Assembly: GCA_023101885.1 (NCBI GenBank)
Contig: JALPQD010000410.1
Span: 1,814,407-1,878,406, forward strand
DNA from: Typhlomys cinereus
Taxonomy: Eukaryota; Chordata; Mammalia; Rodentia; Platacanthomyidae
Length of the DNA: 64,000 nucleotides
Direction: 5' to 3'
The notes under the pieces are model-generated. The model did not search any database. It saw only the letters and a program-made list of their open reading frames with translations, and was not told where the DNA came from. Positions 32,825 to 43,392 of this stretch are shown here, piece by piece. Numbering within the stretch: the stretch's first letter is position 1; each line of letters starts with the position of its first letter. Made by a program: the position numbers and the translations under genes.

Positions 32825-33085
32825 GGGTTTTGTGGCTGCCGTATAGGGTGAGTGCATGTATGTGTGCATGCTCTGGGGGCACACCAGGGAGGGGCACATG
32901 CATGTCAATCTCATGCATGGCCAATCTTAAGACATTGCTGAGGCCCAGTCCATCTTATTTGGAGACAGGGTCTCTGATTGGCCTGGAGCTTCCTAGTTAG
33001 GCTGAGGTGGCTGACCAGGGAGCCGGGGATTTGTCTATCACCTCTGGAATAAAATTACAAGCACATGCTATCAAACCCAGCTCTC
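32825..33085 (-). mobile_element. B4-type/B1 composite SINE, antisense
   Basis: ATTTGGAGACAGGGTCTCTG, CCTGGAGCTTCCTAGTTAGG, AAATTACAAGCACATGCTAT; low-end CATG/GTGT-rich part. Confidence 0.6.
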
Positions 33086-33111
33086 TCTCTCTCTTTTTTT
33101 TTTTTTTTTTT

Positions 33112-33397
33112 TGCGTGTGTGTATGTGTTTGCATGTGAGTAGTTGTACACATATGTATATGTGGCACGTGTACAAGAGGGCACTTGAGTGTGTGTGCCTC
33201 TGGAGGCCCAAGGATGACATCAGGTATCATCTGGATTGCTTTGCTCTGGGGTTTCCCAGGCTCTACTTTCCAGAGCCGGAATTATGGATGATCCACCATT
33301 TCTGTCTGGCATGTATATGTGGGATCTTGGGATCCGAACTCAGGACCTCTTGCTCGTGAGGTGACGGCTTTAACCACTGAGTCATTCCCCCAGCCCC
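33112..33397 (-). mobile_element. Dimeric ID-type SINE (IDL-Geo-like)
   Basis: T run and GTGTGT tail, TGCCTCTGGAGGCCCAAGG, TTGCTCTGGGGTTTCCC, GATCCGAACTCAGGACC, AACCACTGAGTCATTC. Confidence 0.82.
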
Positions 33398-33412
33398 CAA
33401 GCCCACTTTTTT

Positions 33413-33490
33413 CTCTAGGTGCTGGGGATCAAGCCCAGGTGCCCTGCTTACCAGGCAGGCCCTTCACCCCTTGAGCTGCCTCCCCAGCCA
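33413..33490 (-). mobile_element. ID monomer SINE, antisense
   Basis: GTGCTGGGGATCAAGCCCAG, CCCTTGAGCTGCCTCCCCAG: antisense tRNA-Ala-like ID. Confidence 0.75.
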
Positions 33491-33960
33491 CTGTGCATTG
33501 TTGCTTTTGTTTGTTCTAAATCCCTACGGTGGGTGGGGGGGGAACAGATCTGGAAACAGTGCTCGGGCCAAGCTTTTGTCCTCCTTTGCGGAGAGGGAAG
33601 GAAGCAGGGAAGAAGGGTGACTCATAAATTCTTCTGACTGTTGAGATTCAAGGATGCTTAGACAGCACTAATCTCTTCAGAGGACTTGGGAGGAGTCTGA
33701 TAATGGGTGGGATCAGGAGGACTCAGACCTGTGCACCTACTGTACAAACGCTAGCTTTCTAATGAATGTTCAGGCTTCTTTTATTCCAGAGCCTTGGCAT
33801 CCCACAGGATGAAAGGCCCTGGCAGCCGCAGAGGGTTTAATGGCAGGTGTGGGTGTTATTATCCTCCCACAAAGACACCCGCAGTCTGGAGGGCAGAAGG
33901 TGAGTTTGCGGCCGAAAGCATTTATGGGACATGCAGTTTTCCATGCTTTAAAAAAAAAAT
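33491..33960. other. No recognised gene
   Basis: Unique-looking; nothing supported. Confidence 0.4.
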
Positions 33961-33962
33961 TC

Positions 33963-34090
33963 TTGCCACACTGAGGAGGGGCAGCGGTGCCTTCATTTCC
34001 AACACTCGGAGAGCTGAAGCAGGAGGATTACAAATTCAAAGCCAGGCTGGGTCGCACCGTGAGAGCCTGTCTTTGAAAAGCAACAATAAA
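33963..34090 (+). mobile_element. B1 SINE
   Basis: GGGCAGCGGTGCCTTCATTT, AAGCAGGAGGATTACAAATT, CCGTGAGAGCCTGTCTTTG, A-rich tail. Confidence 0.7.
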
Positions 34091-34099
34091 AGCTGGTGG

Positions 34100-34375
34100 G
34101 AAGACTGATGGGGATATGACTCAATAGTTGACACACTCGCCGTCCAGACATGAGGATCAGAGTTCGGATCCCCGAAAGTTACCTACAAGTCAGTCAGGCA
34201 TTGCAGTCGCCTGTCACTCCAGTATTTGGGAGGCGGGAATAGGAGATAGGCCAAATCCAGGGCAAGCTGGTTAGACACTGGCAGCGAGCTACGGGTTCAA
34301 TTGAAAGGCCCTGCCTCGTAAATAAAGTGGGAAGAGATCAAGGAAGACGGTCATGTCAATTTCAGTCCTCCATAT
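34100..34375 (+). mobile_element. ID-B1 composite (B4-type) SINE
   Basis: GGGGATATGACTCAATAGTT, GTTCGGATCCCCGAAAG, then B1-like GCAGTCGCCTGTCACTCCAG and GGAAGACGGTCATGTCAATT before a CA-rich tail. Confidence 0.65.
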
Positions 34376-34555
34376 TCACATGCACACATGTGCACAAGCA
34401 CCTGCACACATGCATAACCCGAGCCACAAGCAAATATACAGGCATGCGCATGCACGCACACACGCACACACGCACACGCGTGCACACACACACGCGCGCA
34501 CACACACACGCGCACACGCACACACACACACACGCACACCAGCAAAACCAAGACA
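34376..34555. repeat. (CA)n/(CGCACA)n tract
   Basis: Alternating purine-pyrimidine, with CACGCGCGCACAC segments that could adopt Z-DNA. Continuous with the preceding SINE tail. Confidence 0.9.
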
Positions 34556-34556
34556 C

Positions 34557-34672
34557 ACTGGTTTGTATTTATAATCCCAGTACTTGAAAGGTAAAGGCAG
34601 AGCAACAGGAGCTCACAGTCAGCTACCTAAGAAGCTCAAGGAACAATCTGGCTCATGTGCCAAAAAGCTAAA
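34557..34672 (+). mobile_element. B1 fragment
   Basis: TATAATCCCAGTACTTG followed by CAGGAGCTCACAGTCAGCTA. Confidence 0.5.
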
Positions 34673-34952
34673 AAGAAGAGGGGGGGAGAAGGGAGGGAGG
34701 AGGTAAGAGGAAGAAGAGAAGGAGGAGATGGGAAGGAAGAGGAGAGAGGGAGGAGGAGGGAGAGTGAGGAGGAGGAAGAAAAGGAGAGGGAGGGAGAAGA
34801 GAGGGGGAGAAAAAAAGGAGAGGGGGAGGAAGAAGAGGAAAGGGGGAGGAAGAAGAGGAGGGACAAGGAAAGAATGAGGGGGAGGGAAGAAGAGAAGGAG
34901 AAGAGAGGGAGGAAGAGGAGAAAGGGGAAGGAGGAGGAAGAAGAGGAGACAA
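34673..34952. repeat. Purine (GGA/GAA)n tract
   Basis: 280 bp of almost pure A/G. Long Ser/Pro/Leu frames on the minus strand are artefacts. Confidence 0.95.
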
Positions 34953-35586
34953 TGGGGAGGTGTCCCCCAGCGTGCCATCAGATCTCTTGGAAGTAAGGTT
35001 GAAAACTGATGCTCCCCAGAAGAAGAATTCACACAGAGGCCGAGAAGTTCATTCCAGTAGACGCTCAGAGCTGTCCAGAGGCGAACTGACAGCCCAGTGT
35101 CCAGGAAGAGTCTAAGCAACAAGCTGGAACGCTTCTGGTATCCTTCTTGCCCTTTCCCTTTGAGAGGGTCCGGGTCTGGACCTCAAGAGCTGGTCATCAG
35201 AACCAGAACACAGCTCCTCCACTCTGCAGAATTTGTGTAGACCTCAAACCATCTCCAAGCATGAAATCTGAACATTAGCACATACAAGACTGTTAGAGAT
35301 TGTAATCCTGTCAATGGTTTGTAATGATAGGGTTTAGGACTTTAATCTGCTTAGGCATGTATCCCTTGTGGTGCCTGAACATATTTCTCCAAGTTAGCTC
35401 TGCTTTCCTCTGCCTGAGCACTCCCTCCTGCAGCAGAAACAGCCCAGGAACATGGTGCCAACAGAGACAGCAGGAGAGTGCTGTTCGACTTGGAATGGCA
35501 GGCGGGGCCAGGGGAGAAGCCTGGGGGCTGCCTTATGGGGTGTTCTCTGAGGCCTGGGAGCTCGAAATGGATTAGGCTTCCAAAGA
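34953..35586. other. No recognised gene
   Basis: Unique-looking; nothing supported. Confidence 0.4.
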
Positions 35587-35589
35587 AAT

Positions 35590-35815
35590 AGGTGGGACTG
35601 GAGCAATGGCTCAGGGGTTAAGACTCTGCCTCAGCAGCAGAAGGTCCTCAGTTCGGATCCCATGTAAAAAAATACCAGATGGAAATGGCAACGGCCTGTA
35701 CTTCCCACCCTAGAAGGCGTAGCCTGGGAAACCCCAGAGCAAAGCAGAGAGGGGGCAGCATAATCCAGGGGGATTCCTGAAGGCACCTTTGGGCCTCCAG
35801 AGGCACACACTGAGC

Positions 35816-35852
<37 letters not shown>

Positions 35853-35872
35853 AAATAAAATAAAATAAAAAA
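35590..35872 (+). mobile_element. Dimeric ID-type SINE (IDL-Geo-like)
   Basis: GACTGGAGCAATGGCTCAGG, GTCCTCAGTTCGGATCCC, GCGTAGCCTGGGAAACCCC, (CT)n(CA)n tail and AATAAAATAAAA end. Confidence 0.85.
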
Positions 35873-36042
35873 TACATGGGTAGCAAGTGAGAGGGGCGAG
35901 AAGGATCAGGTAGCAAATAGCATCTGGGCCACAGCTGTCTTTTCGCATTGCAGCAAAACTCAGCTTGACTTTCTTTCTTTTTTTTTTTTTTTTCTTTTCC
36001 CTCTCCTAAGAAAATGTTTAGTGGCTGAAATAGCAAAATTTT

Positions 36043-36216
36043 AAAGCATTTATTTAGTTATCATGAAAGAGGAGGGACATGGTGCATGTGTGGAGGTCAA
36101 AGAACAGCTTGTGGGAGTCGATTTTCTCCTTCCACCATGTGGGTGCCAGGGTTGAACTCAGGTCATCAGGCTTGGCAGCAAGTGGCTGAACCTGCCAAAC
36201 CATCTTGCTGCTCCCC
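36043..36216 (-). mobile_element. B3 SINE, antisense
   Basis: GTGTGGAGGTCAAAGAACAG, CTTCCACCATGTGGGTGCC, GAACTCAGGTCATCAGGC: a classical antisense B3. Confidence 0.8.
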
Positions 36217-36286
36217 TAAATGACAATTTTTAAATAGCAGCTTTTAAGGAGGAAGAATCAAGAAGAAGAGGTGAGCAAAAGAAAGA

Positions 36287-36488
36287 GAGAGGGTTAGGGA
36301 CACAGCTCAGCTACAGGGTGCTCCTTAGCTTGCAGGAAGCCCTGGATGTGGTCCCCAGCTCTGTACAAACTACGTGGCTGCATATACCTGTAACCCCAGC
36401 ATTCAGGAAACAGAAAGTCTAGGTTATTCTCAGCTGCACACCAAGATGGAGGTCAGCCTAGGTCTCATGAGAAGCTATCTCAAAAAAA
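36287..36488 (+). mobile_element. ID-B1 dimer SINE
   Basis: ID part (GTTAGGGACACAGCTCAGC, GATGTGGTCCCCAGCTC) followed by B1 (CATATACCTGTAACCCCAGC, AAGCTATCTCAAAAAAAC). Confidence 0.7.
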
Positions 36489-36552
36489 CTAAGAGACAGA
36501 ATGAAGTTTGCAAGAGACCTCCATAGGAGATGTCCATGCCATTCACACAAAA

Positions 36553-36724
36553 GGATGCTCCAAGAGATGGGAGGGGGGAAGAGGAAGCACTGGGAGAAGG
36601 GGAAGGAGGAGAGAGTGAAAGGAAGGGGAAAGGGGGTGAGAGTGCAAGGGGGAACTGGAGCGAGGTGGAGGGAGGGAGAGGACGACGTACTTATTGAGCT
36701 TGTATGATTGGGAAAAAAATAATG
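36553..36724 (+). mobile_element. L1 3'-end fragment
   Basis: G/A-rich tract followed by TTATTGAGCTTGTATGATTG and A-rich ATAATGAAG, similar in plan to the end of the full-length L1 here. Confidence 0.5.
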
Positions 36725-36887
36725 AAGTGTGGGAGAAAAAAAGAGAGAGAGAGATAGCCATGTAAGACCAAGCAAGGAGATCCCCATGGGCTCTCCAAGC
36801 CAAGCCAACCCTCCCTCAAGCAGAACAGTGGAGCAAAGCTGTGCTGAGTTTTCATCTAGGATGTGTCTTTGCTTTTGCAAAAAGGAA

Positions 36888-37010
36888 CTTCAAGTATGGA
36901 ACACTCCTGTAATCCCAGCACTCAGAAGGCGGAGACAGGAAGCTCAGGAGTTCCAAACTAGCCTGGGCTACATAGCCAGACCCTGTTTCAAAAAAAAAAA
37001 AAAAAAAAAG
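36888..37010 (+). mobile_element. B1 SINE
   Basis: CTCCTGTAATCCCAGCACTC, GTTCCAAACTAGCCTGGGCT, then A(20). Confidence 0.85.
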
Positions 37011-37109
37011 TGCAATGGGGCTGGAGAGATGGCTCGGGAGTTAAAACTCTGTCATGCAAGCAGAAGGTCCTGAGTCGATCCCAGGTCCCACTTAAAAAAA
37101 AAAAAATGC

Positions 37110-37442
37110 GGGCTGGAGAGGTGGCTCAGGGGTTAAGCCTCTGCCTTGCAGGTGGAAGGTCCTGAGTTCGAATCCCAGATCCCATGTATAGACGCCAGGC
37201 GGACGCGGGGGGGGGGGGGGGGGGGGGGGCGGCCTGCGCTTCTGGTCCTGGTAGGGCGGAGCCTGTGAATCCCGGGGCAGAAGGAGATGGAGGAGTCCAT
37301 GGTGGTTCGCGAATTCGTCCGTGGTTCTACACATACACGGGCACACACATACACGGGCACACACACACACAGACACACACACGCGCGGGCACATACACAC
37401 GCACATGCGCACAGTTGAATAAATAATAATTAAAAAAATATT
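37110..37442 (+). mobile_element. Young dimeric SINE nested in the older copy
   Basis: Same subfamily as 11193 and 51883: GGGCTGGAGAGGTGGCTCAG, GTATAGACGCCAGGCGGAC, TCCATGGTGGTTCGCGAATT, and a CACACGGGC-type tail ending GTTGAATAAATAATAATT. A G(23) run (37207-37229) replaces the short G run of its relatives. Confidence 0.9.
37207..37229. repeat. G homopolymer of 23 inside the SINE
   Basis: The related copies carry only GGGGG or GGG here. Confidence 0.85.
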
Positions 37443-37679
37443 AAAAAAAAAATGCCAGGCAGAAACTGGGTGGTGCACTTCTGTCCCTGGTGGGCGGAGC
37501 CTGGGAAATCCCAAAGCCAACCAAGAAGAAAGTAGAAGCAATCCAGGATGATTCCCAAAGTCACCCTTGGTCTTCCACAGGGACACACAGTGCCCTCTGA
37601 TACACATACACACACACACATACACACACACACATACACACACACACACACACAAATATACATATACATAAAAAAAGAA

Positions 37680-38195
37680 GAAACCATAACATTGACTGGA
37701 TATCTTCTCCTCTGCTACTCAGCCAGGGGACATTAACTGACCTTCAGGGTCTCGGGTCCATGTGAGCTCACATGAGGACTCAGGACACGAGGACTCAGAA
37801 CAGGTGTTCGCTAGGCTTCTTCCTTGACTTACCAGAAGTCCATGACTTAAGCAAAAAGGAGCTTGTGACTGTCCTGGTAGGAAGCGTCTCTTCCAGGTAA
37901 AGTGATGAAGTGGAGAGAGTAGCAGGGAGGCAGCCTGTCCAGAAGTGTTAGGTGGAACAAAGCAGATGAGAATTGTAAGCAGAGCAGGCCTGGGCTTCCT
38001 CAGGGGACCAACCATCTCTGCTGTAAGCAACATCGGAGGTACCCTCTCTTCTGGAAATTCCCCCCAAATATATCTTGCTGGATACAATAGAGCTAAATGT
38101 ATCTAAACCCTAACCCTCCCTCTGAGCCTGACCCATAAAGGCCTGTAGAGGAAATCTTGCTCACATCAGCAGTTAACTTTGTCAGTAGCTAAACG
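37680..38195. other. No recognised gene
   Basis: Unique-looking. CTAACCCTAACCC-like telomeric half-repeats occur once near 38105 and are too short to be meaningful. Confidence 0.4.
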
Positions 38196-38197
38196 TA

Positions 38198-38496
38198 CTA
38201 GTTACTTTTCTCATCGCTGTGACAAAACACCTATCAAAAATAACTTCAGGGGGCTGGAGAGATGGCTCAGGATTAAAGCCTTTGCCTCATAAACAAAAAG
38301 ACCTGAGTTCAGCTCCTGGATCCTATGTAAAAATGTCACTTGGAAATGGTGGTAGACTGTACTTCCGGCCCTGGAAGGCAGAGCCTGGGAAACCCCAGAG
38401 CAAAGCAAAAAGGAGGTAGAAGCAAATCCAGGGTGATTCCTTGGGCCTCCACAGGGACACACACTCAAACTGCCATCTTCTACATGTAGGTATTAC

Positions 38497-38543
<47 letters not shown>

Positions 38544-38830
38544 AGTAAAGTCTTAAAAGAAGAAAAAAACGACTTCAGGAAGGACAGAGAGCCTCAGCTC
38601 ACCATGTCAGAAAAGCACAGAGATGTGGCTGGTGGCAGTGAACTGCCAACTAGGAAGCAGAGTTGGACTAGAACTAGAAGTACAGTGTTACTGTCCATGA
38701 TCCCCACGCCCCAGTGACTTGCATGGCACCCTGTCTCAAAGGTTCCCCTTCCTCCCAAACAGCGCCATCATCTGGAGACCAGCGTTCAAACGCACGAACC
38801 TCTAGGGGACATGACTCATTCTGACCCTCA
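38198..38830 (+). repeat. Dispersed repeat B, copy 1, split by a SINE
   Basis: TTACTTTTCTCATCGCTGTG start, a continuation from 38571 (ACTTCAGGAAGGACAGAG), and an end near GACATGACTCATTCTGACC. A related, more diverged copy is at 56050-56425. The SINE is flanked by ACTTCAGG on both sides (38243-38250 and 38572-38579). Confidence 0.5.
38251..38570 (+). mobile_element. Dimeric ID-type SINE (IDL-Geo-like)
   Basis: GGGCTGGAGAGATGGCTCAG, GAGTTCAGCTCCTGGATCC, GGCAGAGCCTGGGAAACCCC, (AC)n tail of about 20, then an A-rich end. Confidence 0.88.
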
Positions 38831-39535
38831 TACCAAGCCAGCGAGGCTCAAAGCTCCACCAAACCTGGTGCACAGTGAGTCGCCGCACATCATTCAGCAA
38901 AAGCAAAGAATCTGGGAGGAGAGATCTGGCAGAATGGATAATGGATGGGGGGGATATCTGACTGAACTCTTCATGATAAATCCAGGCAGCCCCAGGGAGC
39001 CCGAACAGTCAGGGGTCGGTTACATCTCAAGGGACATCTCTAGGGTTACATCTCTAGACCTGGCAGTTCCCTATTCATGGCCGATTGCTGCCTAACACCT
39101 GCCAGTTGCTCCAGGGAATTCTGGGTAAGACAGAAACTAGTTCCAACACATGAATGTTGGGTCGGGGGCAAACCTGTCTGCCCCTGAAGGAAGCTGTGCT
39201 CAGGACTGTGTCACCCACAGCAGCAGAATCCTACGTGCCAGGAACTAGGGCCCCCAAGGAGACCAGCTCTCCGGAAGTGCGCCGGCCAGCTGTCCCTCCT
39301 GGGAGCCAGCTCCGAAAGCAGCTGATGGGCACTTCTAAAGCAAGAAGCCACCAATTCCCAGGCTTTGTTCTGAGCGACAGCCTCATGGTGCCCTACATAT
39401 GTACCCTGCTGGACAAGGGCCATGGCTTTTCCACGCACCAGCTTCAGATGCTCATGGCAACCCCCTGGGAAGCAAACAGACGTGATCTTAACCTGATATG
39501 AACACCCCTATATTTAAAAAAAAAAAAAAATCAGA
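38831..39535. other. Unassigned tract with a 115-codon frame and an A run
   Basis: The frame at 39154-39501 (plus) shows no domain I recognise. It is followed within 15 bp by A(15) at 39514-39530. This could be a decayed processed copy or chance; no target-site duplication is evident. Confidence 0.25.
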
Positions 39536-39784
39536 AAGCCAAAGCTCAAAGTGGCCTTGTGACATACTCAAGCTCCCGGGGCTAGGGAGTGTCAGAACAT
39601 GAACATTGGTGTCTAATGAAAGCCAGCATTTCAAAAGAGAACAAAAAGAGGCCCTTCACCGCCTAGCACCCGCTGTCGTTCATGCCTCTGTGACATTAAG
39701 TCCCAGGCAGAGAGTGAACGAGTGAAGTCTCTTTTGCAAGAAGCTCTAAATCTTGGACAAACCTTTTCTTTTCTTTCTTGTTCA
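39536..39784. other. No recognised gene; possible MIR remnant
   Basis: AAGCTCAAAGTGGCCTTGTG loosely resembles antisense MIR. Nothing else is seen. Confidence 0.3.
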
Positions 39785-40122
39785 TTTTCATGTAGATATG
39801 GAGTGAATGTGTGTACACGCCCTCGCCCCTGTGTATAGGCACATGTGCATGTAGATGGAGAAGCACACGTGTATGTGGGGGCTCAAGGTGGAAGGGAACC
39901 TCTTCCTTATTCTTCTGAGGCAAGCTCTCTCATCAGGGCCAGAGCTTACCAACATGGTGGGCACATCGCTCTGGGGATGCCCAGTCTTGGGCTTCAGAGG
40001 CTGGAATTACAAACCTATAGCCACACCCACCAAGCATTTTCCAAGAAACCTGGGGATCTGAACTCTGATCCTTTTGCTTCTGCAGCCAACACCTCAGCCC
40101 CTAAGCCATCTCTCCAGCTCTC
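39785..40122 (-). mobile_element. ID-B1 composite (B4-type) SINE, antisense
   Basis: CATG/GTGT-rich low end, then GGGCTTCAGAGGCTGGAATT, then GGGGATCTGAACTCTGATCC, AGCCCCTAAGCCATCTC. Confidence 0.65.
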
Positions 40123-40520
40123 AAGCAAAGCTCTAGCCTCTCATTGCACACACAACATCCCAGAATCATATAACTCCAAAAGTTAATAACCATCCCAGCT
40201 TCCCTCGGGCCCCAATTAGTATTTAATATATCAAACACCCACACAGTCCTCGCCAAGCCCAGGAGAACTTTATGGCCAAAGAAAAAATGATGTCTTTATT
40301 CTCAAGGAATGTACGTTCAGTGGTAAGAGGAAGAAGATGTGTATCAAGTCCCACAAGGGCACAAAAATGTTTCACAATAGGCCAGTACATAAAAATCTTA
40401 ATATAGGCTGACAATGTCTCAATCAGAGAAAGATTACTGGGAATGTTCATACTTCTGTGTCTAAGACTAACTGCTTGAACAAGCATGTTTGCCTCATGTA
40501 CTGTCATTAGCAAATGAAAG
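40123..40520. other. No recognised gene
   Basis: Unique-looking; nothing supported. Confidence 0.4.
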
Positions 40521-40539
40521 CTGATTTGCATGTAATTTT

Positions 40540-40620
40540 TTTCTGGTGGTATTGGGAATTGAACTGGCATCCCTACTGTACTAGGCAGTTATCATATCAC
40601 TGAGCTACGGCCCTCAGCCT
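40540..40620 (-). mobile_element. ID monomer SINE, antisense
   Basis: TGGTATTGGGAATTGAACTG, TATCACTGAGCTACGGCCC. Confidence 0.65.
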
Positions 40621-40744
40621 TATTTATATGTTTTTAAGTTGCAGCTCTAATTTCACCAGCTTCATTTATTGATATCTTCATCTCATTTTTAAAATTCTTT
40701 CAGACAAGTTACAGTTAAATTCCATTGAATTACATGTTCCCTCT

Positions 40745-40905
40745 GTGCCTGGAGCACTTAAACGCTTTGTATTCAACATATCATTTAATTCCCTCCAAAG
40801 GGGGGAAAAAATCTCTCAGAGGCAGCTTTTCTTTGTTGCCACTCTTCAGATATGGAAACTGAGAACTAAGGAGCATTTTTTAGTTCATATACCCAATGTT
40901 CTATG
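40745..40905 (-). repeat. MIR fragment
   Basis: TGCCTGGAGCACTTAAACGC, TTTAATTCCCTCC, AGATATGGAAACTGAGAAC: antisense 3' half of MIR. Confidence 0.6.
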
Positions 40906-40913
40906 GCTTGTAT

Positions 40914-41060
40914 CTCAGGTCAGTGAGATAGCTCAGCGGGGAAAGCGCCAGTGCCAAACATGGCAACTTGGGTTTGATTTCTGGAAGCCCACATGGTGGA
41001 AGGGGAGAACTGACTTTCAAAAGTTGTCCCCAATCATGCATGAATATACAAAAGTATTCT
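40914..41060 (+). mobile_element. B3-like tRNA-derived SINE
   Basis: GTCAGTGAGATAGCTCAGCG, AAGCCCACATGGTGGAAGG, CAAAAGTTGTCCCCAATCATG; same family as 8384-8606. Confidence 0.65.
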
Positions 41061-41260
41061 CTATCTATCTCTAGCTAGCTGTCTGGCTGTCTGTCTGTCT
41101 GTCTGTCTGGCTGGCTGGCTGGTTGGCTGGCTATCTCCCTCTCTTTCCTCTCTTTCTCTCTGTCTCCCTCTCTTACTTCCTCCCTCTCTCCTTCTACCTC
41201 CTTCTCTTCCTCCATCTCTCCCCCTCTCTATTTCTCTTTCTCTTTTTCTCTTTCTCATAT
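41061..41260. repeat. (CTGT)n/(CTGG)n and pyrimidine tract
   Basis: (CTGT)5, (CTGG)n, then CT-rich sequence to 41256; the expanded tail of the preceding SINE. Confidence 0.9.
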
Positions 41261-41943
41261 GTTGAAATATTTTAAAAACATCAAAACAAGCAGTCTAAAT
41301 CCAAAAGTCTTCAAAGTTTGTATTCCTGCAATTCAACTTTTTGGCATTTTTGCTAAGTAAGCAGCAAAGATTTGGGGGGCTCCATTTGAACAGTGACGTA
41401 TAACCAACTTCAATTTGATGACTTCCTTAAGGGTTTGGGCAGGATGCTAGACTTGAGACTGAAGCATGAACAGAGGTGAGATCCACACATGTTTTAGATT
41501 CTTCAATGCGCCTGTCCTACATCTGGGACAACTCCTGCCTGGACTCAACTCGGAGTCACACGGTGGCAAAGGTGGCTGAATTATTAGGCAGACTCTACGC
41601 AGCATCTGTCCATCTTGAAACAGGAGTCGTGTTGGGATTGCTGCTGTGTCAGACGACTGGAGACTTTGTGGAAATTCTTCCACACATCTGGTTTCTCTGT
41701 TCACTTCCGTGAAGACTCGCCATCTTCTGCCCTATTTGGTAAGCACCATAAATGGTTAGACAAGACATGTCAGCTTGTTCCCTAAGAACTGTGGTCCTGT
41801 AATAACCCATCAGAGAGTCATACGTCACCATCCATAACACCAAATCCTCCAAATTCTTCTTCAATAAAAATGATGTGAATAGAGCCTGTCTTATGTGTCC
41901 TGGATATCATATGAGACAATGAGTATTAAAAAGTCCATAGCCC
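41261..41943. other. No recognised gene
   Basis: Unique-looking; nothing supported. Confidence 0.4.
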
Positions 41944-41998
41944 GGGGCTGGAGATATAGCCCAGGGGTTGAAGCCTCTGCCTTGTGAGCGGAAGGACA
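41944..41998 (+). mobile_element. Solo left arm of a dimeric SINE
   Basis: GGGGCTGGAGATATAGCCCA to GAGCGGAAGGAC, then the homology stops before box B. The right arm is absent. Confidence 0.7.
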
Positions 41999-43090
41999 GC
42001 AGCACAGGGGAATCTGCATCATTATCACAGGTGTGCTGTGCACGTATCTGACAATGGAGACAGATGTCCACAGTTCTCCAGGGTCCCATGTATCCTAATG
42101 GATCTGTCAGATTCTTCCTTGAGCTTCCATGGCTTGATGCGTGTATCTCATGATAAATGGCTCTGTTCTTTTTGGAGCTAATCTCAGTCATAGCAGTCAG
42201 CTGTGTGCTCTGTTGTTTTTGTGATTGACATCTCAAGTAATGATATCCTCCCTTCCAGAGTCCCATCTCTCAGCTCTGACCTCTCAAGTCCCCCCCAACA
42301 GGTCCAGACTGTTGGAAGTAGGGTCTATATCCCTATTCAGCTGGGAAGAAGTGGGCCTTTGTCAAGGCTTAAGGTAAGGAATCGAAGTCTCAAATGGGGA
42401 AGTTTATGATCATTTTAAAGACTATGAATGCAATTTTGAAACAATAGAATATTACTTATTCATTCATTCAATATGTTCTTGTGTTTTAGTTCTGGTTGTT
42501 CAGTCTCTACTTGGAAACCACAGAAGGGATGCTGTATCTAGAATGTCACATGGAGAAATATCCAATATCTACCTGCCCCCCACAGCTGAAGTCAATTGAT
42601 GATAATCATGCTGCTATGTGTTTTCAGTGTTGCCTGAATTCTCTTCCATAGAGTTACTCCTTCTTTCACACTACTAAGTTATCCATGGGAGAAACTGAAA
42701 GACCACACCCTCTCTTCAACCAAATTTCCCTCTGCATCTAGCATCTACCAAGGGATGTGTCCAAACCTATCCTTAATACATTAGTTGCAAAATGATTCTC
42801 CTTTAGCAAATCTTCCTCCTGAACTGTCTTTGCTTCAAAGATAACAGGCATCACTTTCAGTATATGCTGGACCTTCCCATTTCTTGGCCTTCTGTTCTAT
42901 TCCGCTGGTCTGTTTGTCTGGCCATGTATCAGTGCCATTTGTAACTCCAGATGCCTGGAGCCTCTCTTAGGGCTGGTCCTACCTCAAGACTCTTCCTTTT
43001 TAGTGTTTTCCTTGCTAATCCTGTGCATTTTTACTCAAATGAACCTAAATACCTGTCATGCTCTTTTTTATGTAATTTCGGATTCTTTTA
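41999..43090. other. No recognised gene, about 1.1 kb
   Basis: Unique-looking. No repeat or frame is supported. Confidence 0.4.
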
Positions 43091-43107
43091 TTATGTTTTG
43101 TTTGGGA

Positions 43108-43225
43108 AAGGAAGGGAAGAAGGGAGGGAAGGAAGAAGACAGGAAGGGAGGAGGAAAGAAGGAAGGAAGGAAAGAAAGAAGGAAGGAAGCAAGGAAGGAA
43201 GCAAAGAAGGAAGGAAGGAGGAGAC
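43108..43225. repeat. (GGAA)n tract
   Basis: GAAGGAAGGAAGG-type tetranucleotide repeat, followed by a B1. Confidence 0.92.
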
Positions 43226-43259
43226 AGGACTATATCCTGTCTCACAACAAAAACATAAA

Positions 43260-43392
43260 AAGCCAGACATGGTAGAAACTCCTGTAATCCCAGAACTAGG
43301 GAGATGAAGATAGAAGGATCCAGATCCCAAGGCCAGCCGCATTGACATAGACGACTGAAAGCTTCTCTCAACCATAAACAAATAAATAAAAA
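43260..43392 (+). mobile_element. B1 SINE
   Basis: CCAGACATGGTAGAAACTCC, CTGTAATCCCAGAACTAG, ATAAATAAATAAAA end. Confidence 0.75.

Larger units (their letters stand above)
37017..37657 (+). mobile_element. Older dimeric SINE, split by a younger one
   Basis: Left part 37017-37109 and right part 37456-37657 make one copy once the insert is removed. The insertion hit the A-run between the arms, and A(10)TGC is present on both sides (37097-37109 and 37443-37455). Confidence 0.88.

Noticed and set aside
34376..34555. CACGCGCGCACAC tract as a possible origin or regulatory site
   Set aside because: It is continuous with the tail of the adjacent SINE; simple tail expansion explains it.
38103..38118. 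Interstitial telomere-like CTAACCCTAACCC
   Set aside because: Only about two units long; expected by chance in 64 kb.
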